From a virus, in the IMG/VR virus record IMGVR_UViG_3300044618_000514, positions 1-30,194 of that record: a stretch of 30,194 bases of DNA. The stretch is one strand, 5' to 3'. The notes beneath the pieces were generated by a model. That model was not told the DNA's origin. It ran no database searches and was given only the letters and a program-made list of their open reading frames with translations. A program made the position numbers and the translations under genes. Positions 12,174-21,160 of this stretch are shown here, in pieces. Each line of letters begins with the position of its first letter. Position 1 is the stretch's first letter.

Positions 12174-12335
12174 TTATTTGATATGCACTACAGAGGAATA
12201 AATTACGCCAGCCATACCGATAAGCATGGCCCCGCAAGCTTTAATAATAATACCTTCTAGGCGCTTAATTCTTGCACATAGCATCTCATAACGCAGTGTG
12301 CAGATTTCTTCATGGGCTTCCAGTGCTGTTGGCAT
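12174..12335 (-). CDS. small coiled-coil membrane protein, XhlA-like
   Basis: 53 residues from ATG 12335, with AAGG 9 nt upstream; the start lies 26 nt inside the end of the glycosyltransferase gene. A charged helix (TALEAHEEICTLRYEMLCARIKRLEGI in parts: EAHEEICTLRYEM, then ARIKRLEG) is followed by a single membrane span (IIIKACGAMLIGMAGVIYSSVV, about 28-49). Helix-then-anchor is the layout of XhlA-type haemolysin/holin-accessory proteins. Sequence identity to XhlA is not obvious, so the assignment is by layout and position at the head of the lysis block. Confidence 0.6.
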   Translation of the reverse strand: MPTALEAHEEICTLRYEMLCARIKRLEGIIIKACGAMLIGMAGVIYSSVVHIK

Positions 12336-13422
12336 TTTCGACCTTATCAAAGGTTTTAAAGTCTCCAGACATCCATGCACGATTGTTTATAAGACGCTGG
12401 TCATTAGGTGCTAATTCTATAGCTTTCTCAAGCAATTCGCCAGCCTCTTTTGTCAGTCCCATATGCCAAGCAGCTATGGAAGCTAGGTCATAAGGCTTCT
12501 CGCCCCAGACGCTTGGGTCCATTGTGTACACCAGTGCTTTGTCTTTAATTTGCAGGGCAGATTTAGCTGCTGAATAGCATTCAACCCAGTTAGATTGCAT
12601 GTAGGCAAACATAGCCAATTCAACCCAAGGTTCTCTAGTGCCGGGCGCTTCAGCCACAGCCAACCTGTACCACTTATGAGCCTCCCAATGCTGGCCTAAA
12701 TGCTCATGTGCTTTGCCCAATAACCGCATGGCATAGCACCTTTCGTTTTGCCAGTTAGCTTCAGGCATAGCAAGGTACTTTGTTAGGGCAACAATAGCGT
12801 CCTGCCAACGATAGTAGAAAGTTAATTCACGGGCATGATAGAAAGCATTACGGGGGCATCTAGGGTCTTCTGCCACAGCCAACTCTAGCAATGGCATGTA
12901 CTGACCACGGGACTTAGTGCTGTCTGGCAAATGCTGAACAAGCAGCATGTCCGTGTGAGCATAAATTTCATTGGTCCTGTTGTCTGGCCTTGGGTACTCA
13001 TGGACTGGGTGATGCCAGTGGTAACCAGTACGGTGGTGAATCTTTTCGTAGAAGAAACTAATGCCACAACCCCAATCAAACTTGTAGCGCAGCCGTGTAG
13101 TGTTCTCTTGCCAGACACGCTCAATTTCTTCACGCCAGCCCGGCATCAATACTTCATCAAGGTCAAGTGAGATGCAGACATCAAAGTCGCCGGGAATGAG
13201 ATTTAAAGCTGTATCACGGGCTTTGTCAAACCGCCAAGGCTTAACAGCAATGTTGTAAACAACTACGCCATTTTGTAGCGCAAGCTCTACAGTCTTATCC
13301 GTAGAGCCTGTATCAGCAATCAAGATTAGGTCGGCATCTTTTGCCGAATCGCAGAATCTATTTACAAATTGTTCTTCGTTTTTGCTAATTGCATAAACCG
13401 CTATCTTTAATTTTTTTGTCAT
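12310..13422 (-). CDS. family 2 glycosyltransferase with TPR repeats
   Basis: 370 residues; AAGGAC 7 nt before ATG. The N-terminal domain (about 1-210) is a GT-A fold: AISKNEEQFVNRF, then LILIADTGSTDKTVE, and the metal-binding Asp87-Leu-Asp89 in SLDLDEVL. WGCGISFFYEKIHHR and HHPVHEY follow as in TPR-linked family 2 enzymes. From about 175 to 360 there are TPR-like repeats (HARELTFYYRWQDAIVALTKYL, LGKAHEHLGQHWEAHKWY, LAMFAYMQSNWVECYSAAKSAL, AAWHMGLTKEAGELLEKAI). Sandwiched between fibre and lysis genes, it may glycosylate a virion or host surface molecule. Acceptor and sugar are unknown. Confidence 0.88.
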   Translation of the reverse strand: MTKKLKIAVYAISKNEEQFVNRFCDSAKDADLILIADTGSTDKTVELALQNGVVVYNIAVKPWRFDKARDTALNLIPGDFDVCISLDLDEVLMPGWREEIERVWQENTTRLRYKFDWGCGISFFYEKIHHRTGYHWHHPVHEYPRPDNRTNEIYAHTDMLLVQHLPDSTKSRGQYMPLLELAVAEDPRCPRNAFYHARELTFYYRWQDAIVALTKYLAMPEANWQNERCYAMRLLGKAHEHLGQHWEAHKWYRLAVAEAPGTREPWVELAMFAYMQSNWVECYSAAKSALQIKDKALVYTMDPSVWGEKPYDLASIAAWHMGLTKEAGELLEKAIELAPNDQRLINNRAWMSGDFKTFDKVENANSTGSP

Positions 13423-13453
13423 ATCTTGTCCTTGTTAAATATTTGTATTGTAT

Positions 13454-15577
13454 TTAGTATGCAGGGAATTGGCTAGTTGGTGGAGTGAAATTAGCTGTAT
13501 ATCGAGCTACACCTTTAGTGATGCGTAAGTCATCTATGTAGCCGTTTAAATTGTTTGCAGGGTCAGGAGTTCCAGAAATCCAATAAGTACCAATACCAAG
13601 AGGTGCGCTTGTACCATAATTGTTTGAATCTGCATAAGTTGACCCGGATTGGTTGCCGTTAACAAACAATCTTGTTGAACCCGATGCCCGGCACAAAGCA
13701 ATGTGATACCAAATCCCTGTGCTTAATGTTGCACCAACAATTCTGTCAGCGTTTGCCGTGTAATATCTTAATGTTGTACTAAGATAAAGATGCGGATTTG
13801 TACTGCTTGCAGATGTTAAATTACTAAAAATAGATTGCAGTGCTGTGCTATTTAAATACAGCCAAAATTCAATAGTAAAGTCGCCAGTGCCATAACCATA
13901 ACTAACATTGGTTGGTTGAACAACATAATCACCCGTCCCATCACAATATATTGAGCTAGTACCATATTTAAATACGCTTGTACTAATCTGAGCGTTACCT
14001 ACGGTTTGCAAGTTGTTCATCATGGCACTATCAAAAATGCCTGAATTAGTGAAATTTGCTAAGAACGATGTCGTTGCAATTGCAGTTGGAGGTGTTGTTG
14101 GCGGTATAAATGCAGATGTGTAAACAGCGGTTTTAGCAATACGAAGACCGGCAATATAGCCATTGAGCTTTTGAATGCCACGCTCACCCATGCCGTCCCA
14201 TGCGCCAATAAACAAATCATGGCTTCCGTAAGCTGTTGCACTTGGAACGGTTGCCGTACCAATCAATGCACCATTAATAAAAGCGTATGCGGTGGTTCCT
14301 GATTTGACCATTGCAATATGCTGCCACATGCCTTTAGTTAATCCGTTAGCTTTTTCAATTGTTACGGTATTTGTGTATGTACCCTGTGGCGCATAAGGCT
14401 TAAAAACAATGTATCCAGAACCATCTGCTGGATTTTCAATACCGAAACCACCGGAATAATAGTTTGCGTATGAATAATTGTATTTAGTAACTATACCGTT
14501 TGACCAGCTTTGTGTTGCAAAAGAAATTGGATAATACCAAAACTCAAGCGTATAGTTGCCAGAGCCAAAATCAAACGCTGCTGTGGATGTTGGAACGCTT
14601 AAATAAGTAGAGCCGTCAAAATAACTTGAGCCACCGATTGCTGCCGCATCATATGCAGTGGTAGGACTAAACGGACTAAATCTTTGTACTGTTGGCGAGC
14701 CATTTAAGGAGCAAGTAAACGCATTTGCACTGCTGTCAATAAACCTGTTGGCTTGGCAAGTCAACAAAGATGTGTTTGTAATTGCTGTTAGCGGTGTTGT
14801 GCTTGGCGTGAAATTGCTTGTGTAAAGTGCTGTGCCTTTTACAACACGAACATTTGATACATATCCAGCAATATAATTTACATTAAAAATTTGACCAACC
14901 GATAAAGCGGCAGAGGAATTGGCAATGTTTCCTGTATATGTATTGCCTTCTTGAACACCATTAACATATAGTTTCATTGATGTACCAGCAGTACCACTTG
15001 CAGCAACATGATACCAAACACCGGGAACAATTGTTGTTGTGCCAAGAAGCCCAAGCGTATCACCAGCAGTATATAAACGAATTACCCCGCCAGTTAATTG
15101 AAGTGTCCATCCTGTAGAACCACTTCCGTATGTTCCCATAATGCATCTATCGCCAGATACAGTGTCAAAATTTACCCACGCTTCAATTGTAAATGCCGAG
15201 CTTGCCAAACTAAAAGCCGCATTGTTTGCAAAACTTAAAGATTGAGCGCCATTAAAGTAATTGCTCCAGTTTGCGCCATAAGGCGACCAAGTGCCTTGAG
15301 TGACTGCGCCATTTCGGTTGATGGTTGAGTTGTTTGTTGACGAATCTAAAAATGTATTGTTTTGCGCCCCATTAACTCCATTGCCATTAAGCAGCGCAGT
15401 AACATATTTAAAGTATTGGTCTGTTGGAAGAATTCCTGCTGTAGGCCACAAATTTTGTTTTGCCCAATATGCTTGTTCTGCAAGTGTCCAAACACCAGAC
15501 GCAGAACTAGTTTGCGTGTTGCCAGCGGGTATTACTGGATTTTTTGTGATTAGACCACCGGGATATTGTTTAGACAT
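13454..15577 (-). CDS. tail fibre with three LamG-like domains
   Basis: 707 residues. An N-terminal anchor (MSKQYPGGLIT, then GVWTLAEQAYWAKQNLWP at about 27-45) resembles those of the genes at 17953 and 16853. Three laminin-G/concanavalin-like jelly-roll domains follow, at about 100-265, 300-500 and 520-700. Each has FTIEAWV/TLEFWYY/FTIEFWLYLN, a W.H.A strand, a Val-Asn-Gly or Phe-Ile-Asn-Gly turn and a closing GYI/V..(L/V)R(I/V).K..A.YT..F.P. The fold binds carbohydrate, so this is a probable receptor-binding fibre. Lengths and repeat order look complete. The start shares a base with the upstream stop. Confidence 0.85.
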   Translation of the reverse strand: MSKQYPGGLITKNPVIPAGNTQTSSASGVWTLAEQAYWAKQNLWPTAGILPTDQYFKYVTALLNGNGVNGAQNNTFLDSSTNNSTINRNGAVTQGTWSPYGANWSNYFNGAQSLSFANNAAFSLASSAFTIEAWVNFDTVSGDRCIMGTYGSGSTGWTLQLTGGVIRLYTAGDTLGLLGTTTIVPGVWYHVAASGTAGTSMKLYVNGVQEGNTYTGNIANSSAALSVGQIFNVNYIAGYVSNVRVVKGTALYTSNFTPSTTPLTAITNTSLLTCQANRFIDSSANAFTCSLNGSPTVQRFSPFSPTTAYDAAAIGGSSYFDGSTYLSVPTSTAAFDFGSGNYTLEFWYYPISFATQSWSNGIVTKYNYSYANYYSGGFGIENPADGSGYIVFKPYAPQGTYTNTVTIEKANGLTKGMWQHIAMVKSGTTAYAFINGALIGTATVPSATAYGSHDLFIGAWDGMGERGIQKLNGYIAGLRIAKTAVYTSAFIPPTTPPTAIATTSFLANFTNSGIFDSAMMNNLQTVGNAQISTSVFKYGTSSIYCDGTGDYVVQPTNVSYGYGTGDFTIEFWLYLNSTALQSIFSNLTSASSTNPHLYLSTTLRYYTANADRIVGATLSTGIWYHIALCRASGSTRLFVNGNQSGSTYADSNNYGTSAPLGIGTYWISGTPDPANNLNGYIDDLRITKGVARYTANFTPPTSQFPAY

Positions 15578-15948
15578 TACATAGCTCCATTAATTGAGTC
15601 AGCACCAACAATGATACTTCCAGAATCATTAGAACTTATTTCAATTGTTATTGGATTAAAGTTTACTGTTGTTCCGCTGCCATCAGTAACCCACAAACAA
15701 GTTTCTTCATTTAAAGTCCAAGAGTCATCTAACTTAGGTGGAATAAAAGCATCACGCTCTGCATCATAAATAAAGCCAATACCAGCATAATTTTTACGCA
15801 GTGGTCTGCCTTCTGGATGCTGCCCACCACGGGTGTTGTAAGAAGTCTGAATCCATCCTGTACCAAATAAACCAGAATCAATTACATCTTGTTCTGCAAC
15901 AATAATTTGCGTAACAATGCCATTTTCTATTTTTGCGTAATGACTCAT
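15577..15948 (-). CDS. virion-associated or fibre-associated hypothetical protein
   Basis: 123 residues from ATG 15948, chosen because GAGG lies about 9 nt upstream. The sequence MSHYAKIENGIVTQIIVAEQDVI, GWIQTSYNTRGGQHPEGRPLRKNYAGIGFIYDAERDAFIPPKL (quoted in parts: MSHYAKIENGIVTQIIV, then RKNYAGIGFIYD) is a pattern seen often in aquatic phage proteins, where a K..NG.V...V....D start precedes R.N.AGIG..YD...D.FI.P. It is beta-rich and probably a fibre-tip or attachment adaptor. No enzymatic motif is visible. The downstream fibre starts at its stop codon. Confidence 0.65.
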   Translation of the reverse strand: MSHYAKIENGIVTQIIVAEQDVIDSGLFGTGWIQTSYNTRGGQHPEGRPLRKNYAGIGFIYDAERDAFIPPKLDDSWTLNEETCLWVTDGSGTTVNFNPITIEISSNDSGSIIVGADSINGAM

Positions 15949-15956
15949 GTCTAACC

Positions 15957-16853
15957 TCAAAATGTAATTGAGCCAGAAGATGTGAATGTATAAATTGTTC
16001 TACCGTCTGATGTTGTAATTGTTGGAGAACCCGTTGTAGAGGAAGCAGCTTGTGACGCTGAAATAATAACTACACCAGAACCACCATTGCCACCGGCTAT
16101 TGTGCCACTACCTTCAACAAACGAAATAGCGCCGCCACCACCACCACCAGTATTTGCTGTACCTGTATTACCCGCATTTCTTGTGCCATTTGCACCTGCG
16201 CCGCCACCACCAGTCGCGGTTCCTCCAGTTGTAAAACCGCCACCGCCGCCACCACCAGCCCTAGTTACTGATGTGCCTGTAATAGATGAAGCAGTACCAG
16301 CGCCGCCAGCACCACCATTATTTGTACCTGAATTGGCATTGCCACCAACTGCACTTGAACCACCACCACCCGCGCCATTTGATGCAACGCCAGTGCCACC
16401 ATTATTACCTTGTGACGGTGTTGTTGCCGGTGTATTACCAGCCGCACCCGCTAAAGTTGTTGGATATGATGTACCGCCACCACCAGAACCTCCCGTAGCA
16501 GGGCCATAAAAAGTTCCACCACTATTTCTGCCGCCACCATAACCGCCGCCAGTAGCTGTAAAAGTAGAAAATACAGAATTAGAACCTGATGTGCTGCCAC
16601 CTACCGCTCCGCTACCGCCAGCGCCAATTGTTATCGTGTAGCTTGTTCCAATAGTTACAACAAAGTTAGCCCCTGATATGTAACCCCCAGCACCGCCACC
16701 GCCGCCAGCAACACCATTTCCATTTGCAGGACCACCTCCACCACCACCAGCAACAACAATGTAATCAATATTTACTGGTGCATTAGGCCAAGTGTTTGCC
16801 GCTTTAGCTTGCATCTGCTGACGAGTAGTCCATATTCCAGTGTAATTAGGCAT
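15957..16853 (-). CDS. glycine-rich fibre protein
   Basis: 298 residues. The short N-terminal anchor (GIWTTRQQMQAKAANTWP) is followed by a beta-rich entry (NIDYIVVAGGGGGG) and a glycine-rich body (about 35-265) of GGGG, GAGG and SGG clusters, closing with GGSGVVIISAS and ITFTSSGSITF-like strands. This is the Gly_rich_2 type: polyglycine-II-like sheets or loops displayed on a beta frame, as in some phage adhesins. The V-V-A-G-G-G-G entry and GGNGGSGVVII exit are the landmarks. The start overlaps the preceding stop as TAATG. Likely a receptor-binding or tip-decorating protein. Confidence 0.75.
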   Translation of the reverse strand: MPNYTGIWTTRQQMQAKAANTWPNAPVNIDYIVVAGGGGGGPANGNGVAGGGGGAGGYISGANFVVTIGTSYTITIGAGGSGAVGGSTSGSNSVFSTFTATGGGYGGGRNSGGTFYGPATGGSGGGGTSYPTTLAGAAGNTPATTPSQGNNGGTGVASNGAGGGGSSAVGGNANSGTNNGGAGGAGTASSITGTSVTRAGGGGGGGFTTGGTATGGGGAGANGTRNAGNTGTANTGGGGGGAISFVEGSGTIAGGNGGSGVVIISASQAASSTTGSPTITTSDGRTIYTFTSSGSITF

Positions 16854-17953
16854 TACAAGTCACCTGTATTTGTTGATGGAAATGCTCTGGTTGTTCCGGG
16901 CCAAATAATACGAACGGCTCCTCCACCGCCAGCACCACTGGCTGCTTGAGAACCACCGCCACCACCTCCACCGCCATAAGCGCCACCATAAGCGCCGGGT
17001 GAAGAACCATCATTTCTACCGCCACCAGTGCCGCCACTAGTACCACCAACAATAGCTGCGCCACCGCCACCAGCGCCGCAGTAGCCATTACCGCCAGAGT
17101 AACCCGCTAGGCCGCCAGCACCGCCACTTCCAATAGAGTTGCCAGCGCCACCGCCACCACCGCCTGAGTATTGGTCTGCACCGCCATAACCGCCACCTTG
17201 ACCCGGCGAAGTACCACTTCCGGGAGAGCCTCCAAAACCATCATAGTAACCATTACCACCTCTACCACCGCTAAGAATGGTAGCTCCAACACCATAAGTT
17301 GCACCCGGGCCACCTTCATTACCACCCGCCGCAAAGCCACCACCAGCTATAACAATTGTGCCAAATGATGAATTGCCACCATTTCCTGCTGTGCCGCCTC
17401 GGTTTGCTCTAGCGCCTCCAGCACCCACAGTAATTGTGTAAGAAGAACCCGGAGTTACGGAAATATTGTTTGTATAGACTTGAGCGCCACCGCCACCAGC
17501 ATTAGCTCCAGCATTTACTTGGCCCAAACCACCACCACCGCCACCAACGCAAACAACAGAAACGCTTGTTACATTTTCAGGAACAGTCCATGTATAAGTA
17601 CCAGCAGTTGTGTATGCAACTTGACCAATTGCAGCCGGAGTAACACTATTGCTTGATGAACTTGGATAACTATTGCCATAGGAATTATTTGCATACACAA
17701 CAAATGTATATGCAGTCCCATTTGCTAATCCACTTACCGTTACAGGCGAAGAACTTCCTGTCCCAACAAAACCGCCCGGTGAAGAAACAACTGTATAACT
17801 TGTAATAGCTGACCCACCAATGTTAGATGGTGCAGTAAAAGTTACAGAAGCACTTGCATTAGCGCCAGTTGCCGTACCAATAGTTGGCGCATCAGGAGCC
17901 AATAAACCATTATAGGAAGCGGTAATAAAACCGCCTTCATAGCGGCTTGACAT
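16853..17953 (-). CDS. fibronectin-III plus glycine-rich fibre protein
   Basis: 366 residues. The anchor MSSRYEGGFIT at the N-terminus resembles that of the LamG fibre. Residues about 18-108 form one fibronectin type III domain (DAPTIGTATGANASASVTFTA, YTVVSSPGG, VSGLANGTAYTFVVYA). From about 115 a beta entry (AYTTAGTYTWTVPENVTSVSVVCVGGGGGG) leads to a glycine-rich Gly_rich_2 body to residue 350, ending AVRIIWPGTTRAF. Similar to the next gene but longer. The start overlaps the preceding stop as TAATG. A probable surface adhesin of the tail. Confidence 0.78.
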   Translation of the reverse strand: MSSRYEGGFITASYNGLLAPDAPTIGTATGANASASVTFTAPSNIGGSAITSYTVVSSPGGFVGTGSSSPVTVSGLANGTAYTFVVYANNSYGNSYPSSSSNSVTPAAIGQVAYTTAGTYTWTVPENVTSVSVVCVGGGGGGLGQVNAGANAGGGGAQVYTNNISVTPGSSYTITVGAGGARANRGGTAGNGGNSSFGTIVIAGGGFAAGGNEGGPGATYGVGATILSGGRGGNGYYDGFGGSPGSGTSPGQGGGYGGADQYSGGGGGGAGNSIGSGGAGGLAGYSGGNGYCGAGGGGAAIVGGTSGGTGGGRNDGSSPGAYGGAYGGGGGGGGSQAASGAGGGGAVRIIWPGTTRAFPSTNTGDL

Positions 17954-18348
17954 TAGCTCATATCCTCATAAGAAATGCTATAAGTAATGCCGCTGGCTGT
18001 GCCTGAAGTCACAGTAATTGATGTTCCTTCTTGCAGATATATTGCAGTCGTTTTATCAACAACAATTAAAGACGCTGAAATAGGAACAGACACAGTAGAT
18101 ATGATTGGGAACGCTGTACCGCCTGATGGTGCAGAGCCTTGAGCCACAGCGCCGTTGGTGTAGATTGAAACTGTTGCATTGACTGCCGCAGAGCCATTGA
18201 CATTAGCAGCCACAATCTGATTAATTTTAAAAACCTTACCGGAGGAAGCGCCATTAGCCAGCAATACCACGGCAGTTGTACCTGATGGTGTCAAGTATGT
18301 AGTTGTGCCGTATGCAGCAGTTGCGTTTAATAAATTCGGATTTGCCAT
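17953..18348 (-). CDS. beta-sandwich fibre-associated protein
   Basis: 131 residues, AAGGAA upstream of ATG 18348. Beta-rich, with low charge and many Ala, Val, Thr and Gly: TAVVLLANGASSGKVFKINQIVAANVNG near 27-54 and a closing TGISYSISYEDMS-like end. It looks like a compact Ig- or jelly-roll-like module attached to fibres. Similar short proteins accompany collagen-like and glycine-rich fibres in other phages, from memory. Role in trimer capping or assembly is inference. Confidence 0.6.
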   Translation of the reverse strand: MANPNLLNATAAYGTTTYLTPSGTTAVVLLANGASSGKVFKINQIVAANVNGSAAVNATVSIYTNGAVAQGSAPSGGTAFPIISTVSVPISASLIVVDKTTAIYLQEGTSITVTSGTASGITYSISYEDMS

Positions 18349-18357
18349 TTCGTTTCC

Positions 18358-20604
18358 TTACAGGCCAAATATTAATGAGATTACTGTAGCTTTTTTCTGG
18401 GTTACGCCAGAAGGGTCAATAGGGCCTGTTGGTCCAGTTGGTCCATTACTACCAGTAGGTCCAGCAACTGTACTAGCCGCGCCAGTTGGGCCGGTAGGTC
18501 CGACATTACCTTGAACACCTTGAATACCCTGAACGCCTTGTGGTCCAGTAGGACCAACATCACCCTGAATACCCTGTGAACCAGTAGGTCCTGTTGGGCC
18601 GACAGCACCAGTTGCACCTGTGCTGCCTGTCGGTCCTGTTGGGCCAACATCACCTTGAACACCCTGTGCGCCAGTTGGGCCTGTAGGACCTTGTGCGCCT
18701 GTTGTTCCAGTAGGACCTGTGGGACCTGTATCTCCAACATTTCCTTGTGGACCTGTAGGGCCAGTTTCGCCTTGGATACCTTGAACGCCTTGAATGCCCT
18801 GTGCGCCTGTAGGACCGGTGGGGCCTACATTCCCTTGGATACCTTGTGCGCCAGTTGGTCCGGTGGGGCCAGTAGAGCCGACATCACCAGTAGAACCTGT
18901 TGGTCCAGTAGGTCCAGCAACGCCTTGAATGCCTTGGGGTCCTGTAGGTCCGACAGCGCCTGTAGAACCGGTAGGTCCTGTGGGTCCGACATCACCTTGA
19001 ATGCCTTGCGTACCTTGTGGTCCTGTTGGACCTACTTCGCCCTGAATACCTTGAATGCCTTGGATACCCTGAATGCCCTGTGGACCTGTTGGGCCAACAT
19101 CACCTTGAATACCTGTTGGGCCTGTTGCACCTTGTGGGCCTGTAGGTCCTGCAACCGTAGAATCAGCACCAGTAGGACCTGTAGGGCCTGTAACACCAGT
19201 TGGTCCAACTAAACCAATTGACTGAATCACCACAATCAAATTGTGATTGTTTGCAAAACCAGTTGTACCTGTACCGCTAGATGTATTTAAAGTAACGGGA
19301 CAAGTTATGGATGTGTTTGGTACTACTGTTGAATCAGCAGACAAAACCCATTTTTGGTAATTGTTTGAATTGCTTGCATCTTGCAATACAACACTGTCAC
19401 CAGTTTTCAAAATGCCTAAGAACAAATCAACATCAATGTTGTTGCTTGTTAAGTGACTAAAAACAAGTTCTGTTGCTGAAGTTTGTGTAGCGTTATTCCA
19501 ATACACATGACCCGCTGTCGGTGTACCCGATGTTTGCGTTGTATCTGCATCATATTGATAGAACGATGAAGATTGACCATCCGCGCCCTGTGCGCCGGTT
19601 GGGCCTGTTGGACCAGCAACAGTTGAATCAGCGCCCGTTGGACCTGTCGGGCCAGTAGCGCCAGTATTTCCTGTTGCGCCTGTAGGTCCTGTAGGACCAG
19701 TTGCACCAGTATCTCCTTGAACACCTTGAGAGCCAGTAGGTCCGACATCGCCTTGTGCGCCTTGAATACCTTGCAAGCCTTGTGCGCCAGTAGGTCCAGT
19801 TGGTCCTGCAACAGTAGAGTCTGCGCCTGTGGGGCCAGTAGGTCCAGTATTGCCAATCCCACCGGTAGAACCTGTAGGTCCTGTTGGGCCAGCAGCGCCA
19901 GTATCACCTGTTGCACCTGTTGGGCCAGTAGCGCCATTTGCACCGGCTATGCCTGTAGGACCCGTAGGACCGGCAGCACCTGTATTACCTGTATCGCCTT
20001 GAATGCCTTGTGGGCCGGTAGGGCCAATATTTCCTTGGCTTCCTTGAGCGCCTGTTGGACCAGCATTGCCTTGAATACCTTGTGCGCCAGTTGGTCCGGT
20101 GGGTCCAACTACAGTTGAGTCAGCACCTGTCGGGCCTGTCGGGCCAGCGTTACCTTGATTTCCTTGTGCGCCAGTAGGACCAGTAACACCAGTATTACCT
20201 TGACTACCTTGAGGTCCAGTAGGTCCAGTTTCACCTTGAATGCCTTGGACACCTTGTATGCCTTGAACGCCTTGAGGTCCAGTTGGGCCTAAATTACCTT
20301 GGTCACCTTGATTGCCAGTAGGTCCCGTTGGACCAGTAGGGCCAGCAACAGTTGAATCTGCACCTGTTGGACCTGTGGCTCCAGTGGGGCCGGTAGGACC
20401 AGTTGGGCCAGCAACAGTAGAAGCTGCGCCTGTAGCGCCTGTGGCTCCTGTAGGGCCTGTAGGACCGTTTGCTGGGCCAGTTGGACCCGTAGGTCCGGCA
20501 ACGCCAGAAACGCCCCTATCAATTGTTAAATCAATTCTTGGCTGCGGTACAACCTGAAGGTTTACATTGTTGCCATCAATAACATTGACTTTGATGTTGC
20601 TCAT
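18358..20604 (-). CDS. collagen-like tail fibre
   Basis: 748 residues. After an N-terminal beta segment ([19 protein letters not shown], about 1-33) come two long Gly-x-y regions (about 35-340 and 465-735) built of [17 protein letters not shown] and GAQGIQGN units, with recurring [14 protein letters not shown] breaks. Between them is a non-collagen island (about 341-465, [12 protein letters not shown]...VYWNNATQ...NLIVVIQ). Bacterial-type collagen triple helices need no hydroxyproline; Thr in position y is frequent here. It should form a long thin trimeric stalk. The C-terminus is short ([14 protein letters not shown]) with no obvious foldon. Start overlaps the preceding stop as ATGA. Confidence 0.88.
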   Translation of the reverse strand: MSNIKVNVIDGNNVNLQVVPQPRIDLTIDRGVSGVAGPTGPTGPANGPTGPTGATGATGAASTVAGPTGPTGPTGATGPTGADSTVAGPTGPTGPTGNQGDQGNLGPTGPQGVQGIQGVQGIQGETGPTGPQGSQGNTGVTGPTGAQGNQGNAGPTGPTGADSTVVGPTGPTGAQGIQGNAGPTGAQGSQGNIGPTGPQGIQGDTGNTGAAGPTGPTGIAGANGATGPTGATGDTGAAGPTGPTGSTGGIGNTGPTGPTGADSTVAGPTGPTGAQGLQGIQGAQGDVGPTGSQGVQGDTGATGPTGPTGATGNTGATGPTGPTGADSTVAGPTGPTGAQGADGQSSSFYQYDADTTQTSGTPTAGHVYWNNATQTSATELVFSHLTSNNIDVDLFLGILKTGDSVVLQDASNSNNYQKWVLSADSTVVPNTSITCPVTLNTSSGTGTTGFANNHNLIVVIQSIGLVGPTGVTGPTGPTGADSTVAGPTGPQGATGPTGIQGDVGPTGPQGIQGIQGIQGIQGEVGPTGPQGTQGIQGDVGPTGPTGSTGAVGPTGPQGIQGVAGPTGPTGSTGDVGSTGPTGPTGAQGIQGNVGPTGPTGAQGIQGVQGIQGETGPTGPQGNVGDTGPTGPTGTTGAQGPTGPTGAQGVQGDVGPTGPTGSTGATGAVGPTGPTGSQGIQGDVGPTGPQGVQGIQGVQGNVGPTGPTGAASTVAGPTGSNGPTGPTGPIDPSGVTQKKATVISLIFGL

Positions 20605-21089
20605 ACCACCACCACGCCATCAGAACGAACCAAGAACAACAGGAAAATTACACTGTCATCAGCGGGTGTTGAACCTGAAGCGGGGAAGCTAACCATAATG
20701 CGACCAGAAAAACCAACTGGGTCTGTGGCATTAATTTCAAGCTCTGGGTCACTGTTAATCAAATCCCAAGCATCAGAATCAATTACTAATGTGCATGTTC
20801 CGGCTGCGCCATTTACATTGGTCACAGTCAAGGGGATTGGAGTGGGTGTAGGTGTGTAGTCTGAAATATCAAAAGTCAGACCATTACGGGTATCCACAAT
20901 GTTGGAAAGCTGTCTACGAACGATGGTTGCATCAATCGTTGCGCCTGTCAAATTAACAGGAGTTGTAGTGCCGCCAATAGTGAAAGTCAGATTCCAGTAA
21001 GTCTTCTGGTTCCAGACTAATTCACCCGCAAGAATTGGGTTGTCGAATCCGCTGACTTGTGCAAGCGTATTCTTATTAAAGATTGCCAT
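20601..21089 (-). CDS. baseplate/fibre adaptor-like beta protein
   Basis: 162 residues, AGGGA upstream of ATG. The first half reads as an Ig-like beta sandwich ([35 protein letters not shown]), then a proline-rich [10 protein letters not shown] strand, then [13 protein letters not shown] and a closing [16 protein letters not shown]. This recalls the N-terminal domain of BppU-like baseplate proteins and other phage fibre adaptors, with TGATI.A..VR as the landmark. Placed between the J-like tip gene and the collagen fibre, it may connect the two. Assignment is by appearance and place. Confidence 0.55.
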   Translation of the reverse strand: MAIFNKNTLAQVSGFDNPILAGELVWNQKTYWNLTFTIGGTTTPVNLTGATIDATIVRRQLSNIVDTRNGLTFDISDYTPTPTPIPLTVTNVNGAAGTCTLVIDSDAWDLINSDPELEINATDPVGFSGRIMVSFPASGSTPADDSVIFLLFLVRSDGVVVV

Positions 21090-21160
21090 GACAGTTCCCT
21101 GTACTCAGCTAGAACATCCGTGATTCCCACGGGCCAATGGTGTATTGTCGTGTAAAGATT

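Noticed and set aside
16087-16509. 140-residue rightward frame rich in proline
   Set aside because: It is the antisense shadow of the glycine-rich fibre gene (Gly codons read as Pro). No ribosome-binding site or coherent fold.
18655-20118. Long rightward and leftward frames opposite the collagen-like gene
   Set aside because: Low-complexity shadows of the GPTGPTG repeats, which are free of stops in several frames by composition.
16846-20604. Tandem DNA repeats suggestive of a CRISPR array or minisatellite
   Set aside because: Repeat units follow codon triplets of Gly-x-y or Gly-rich protein, with variable third bases and no constant repeat plus unique spacer pattern.
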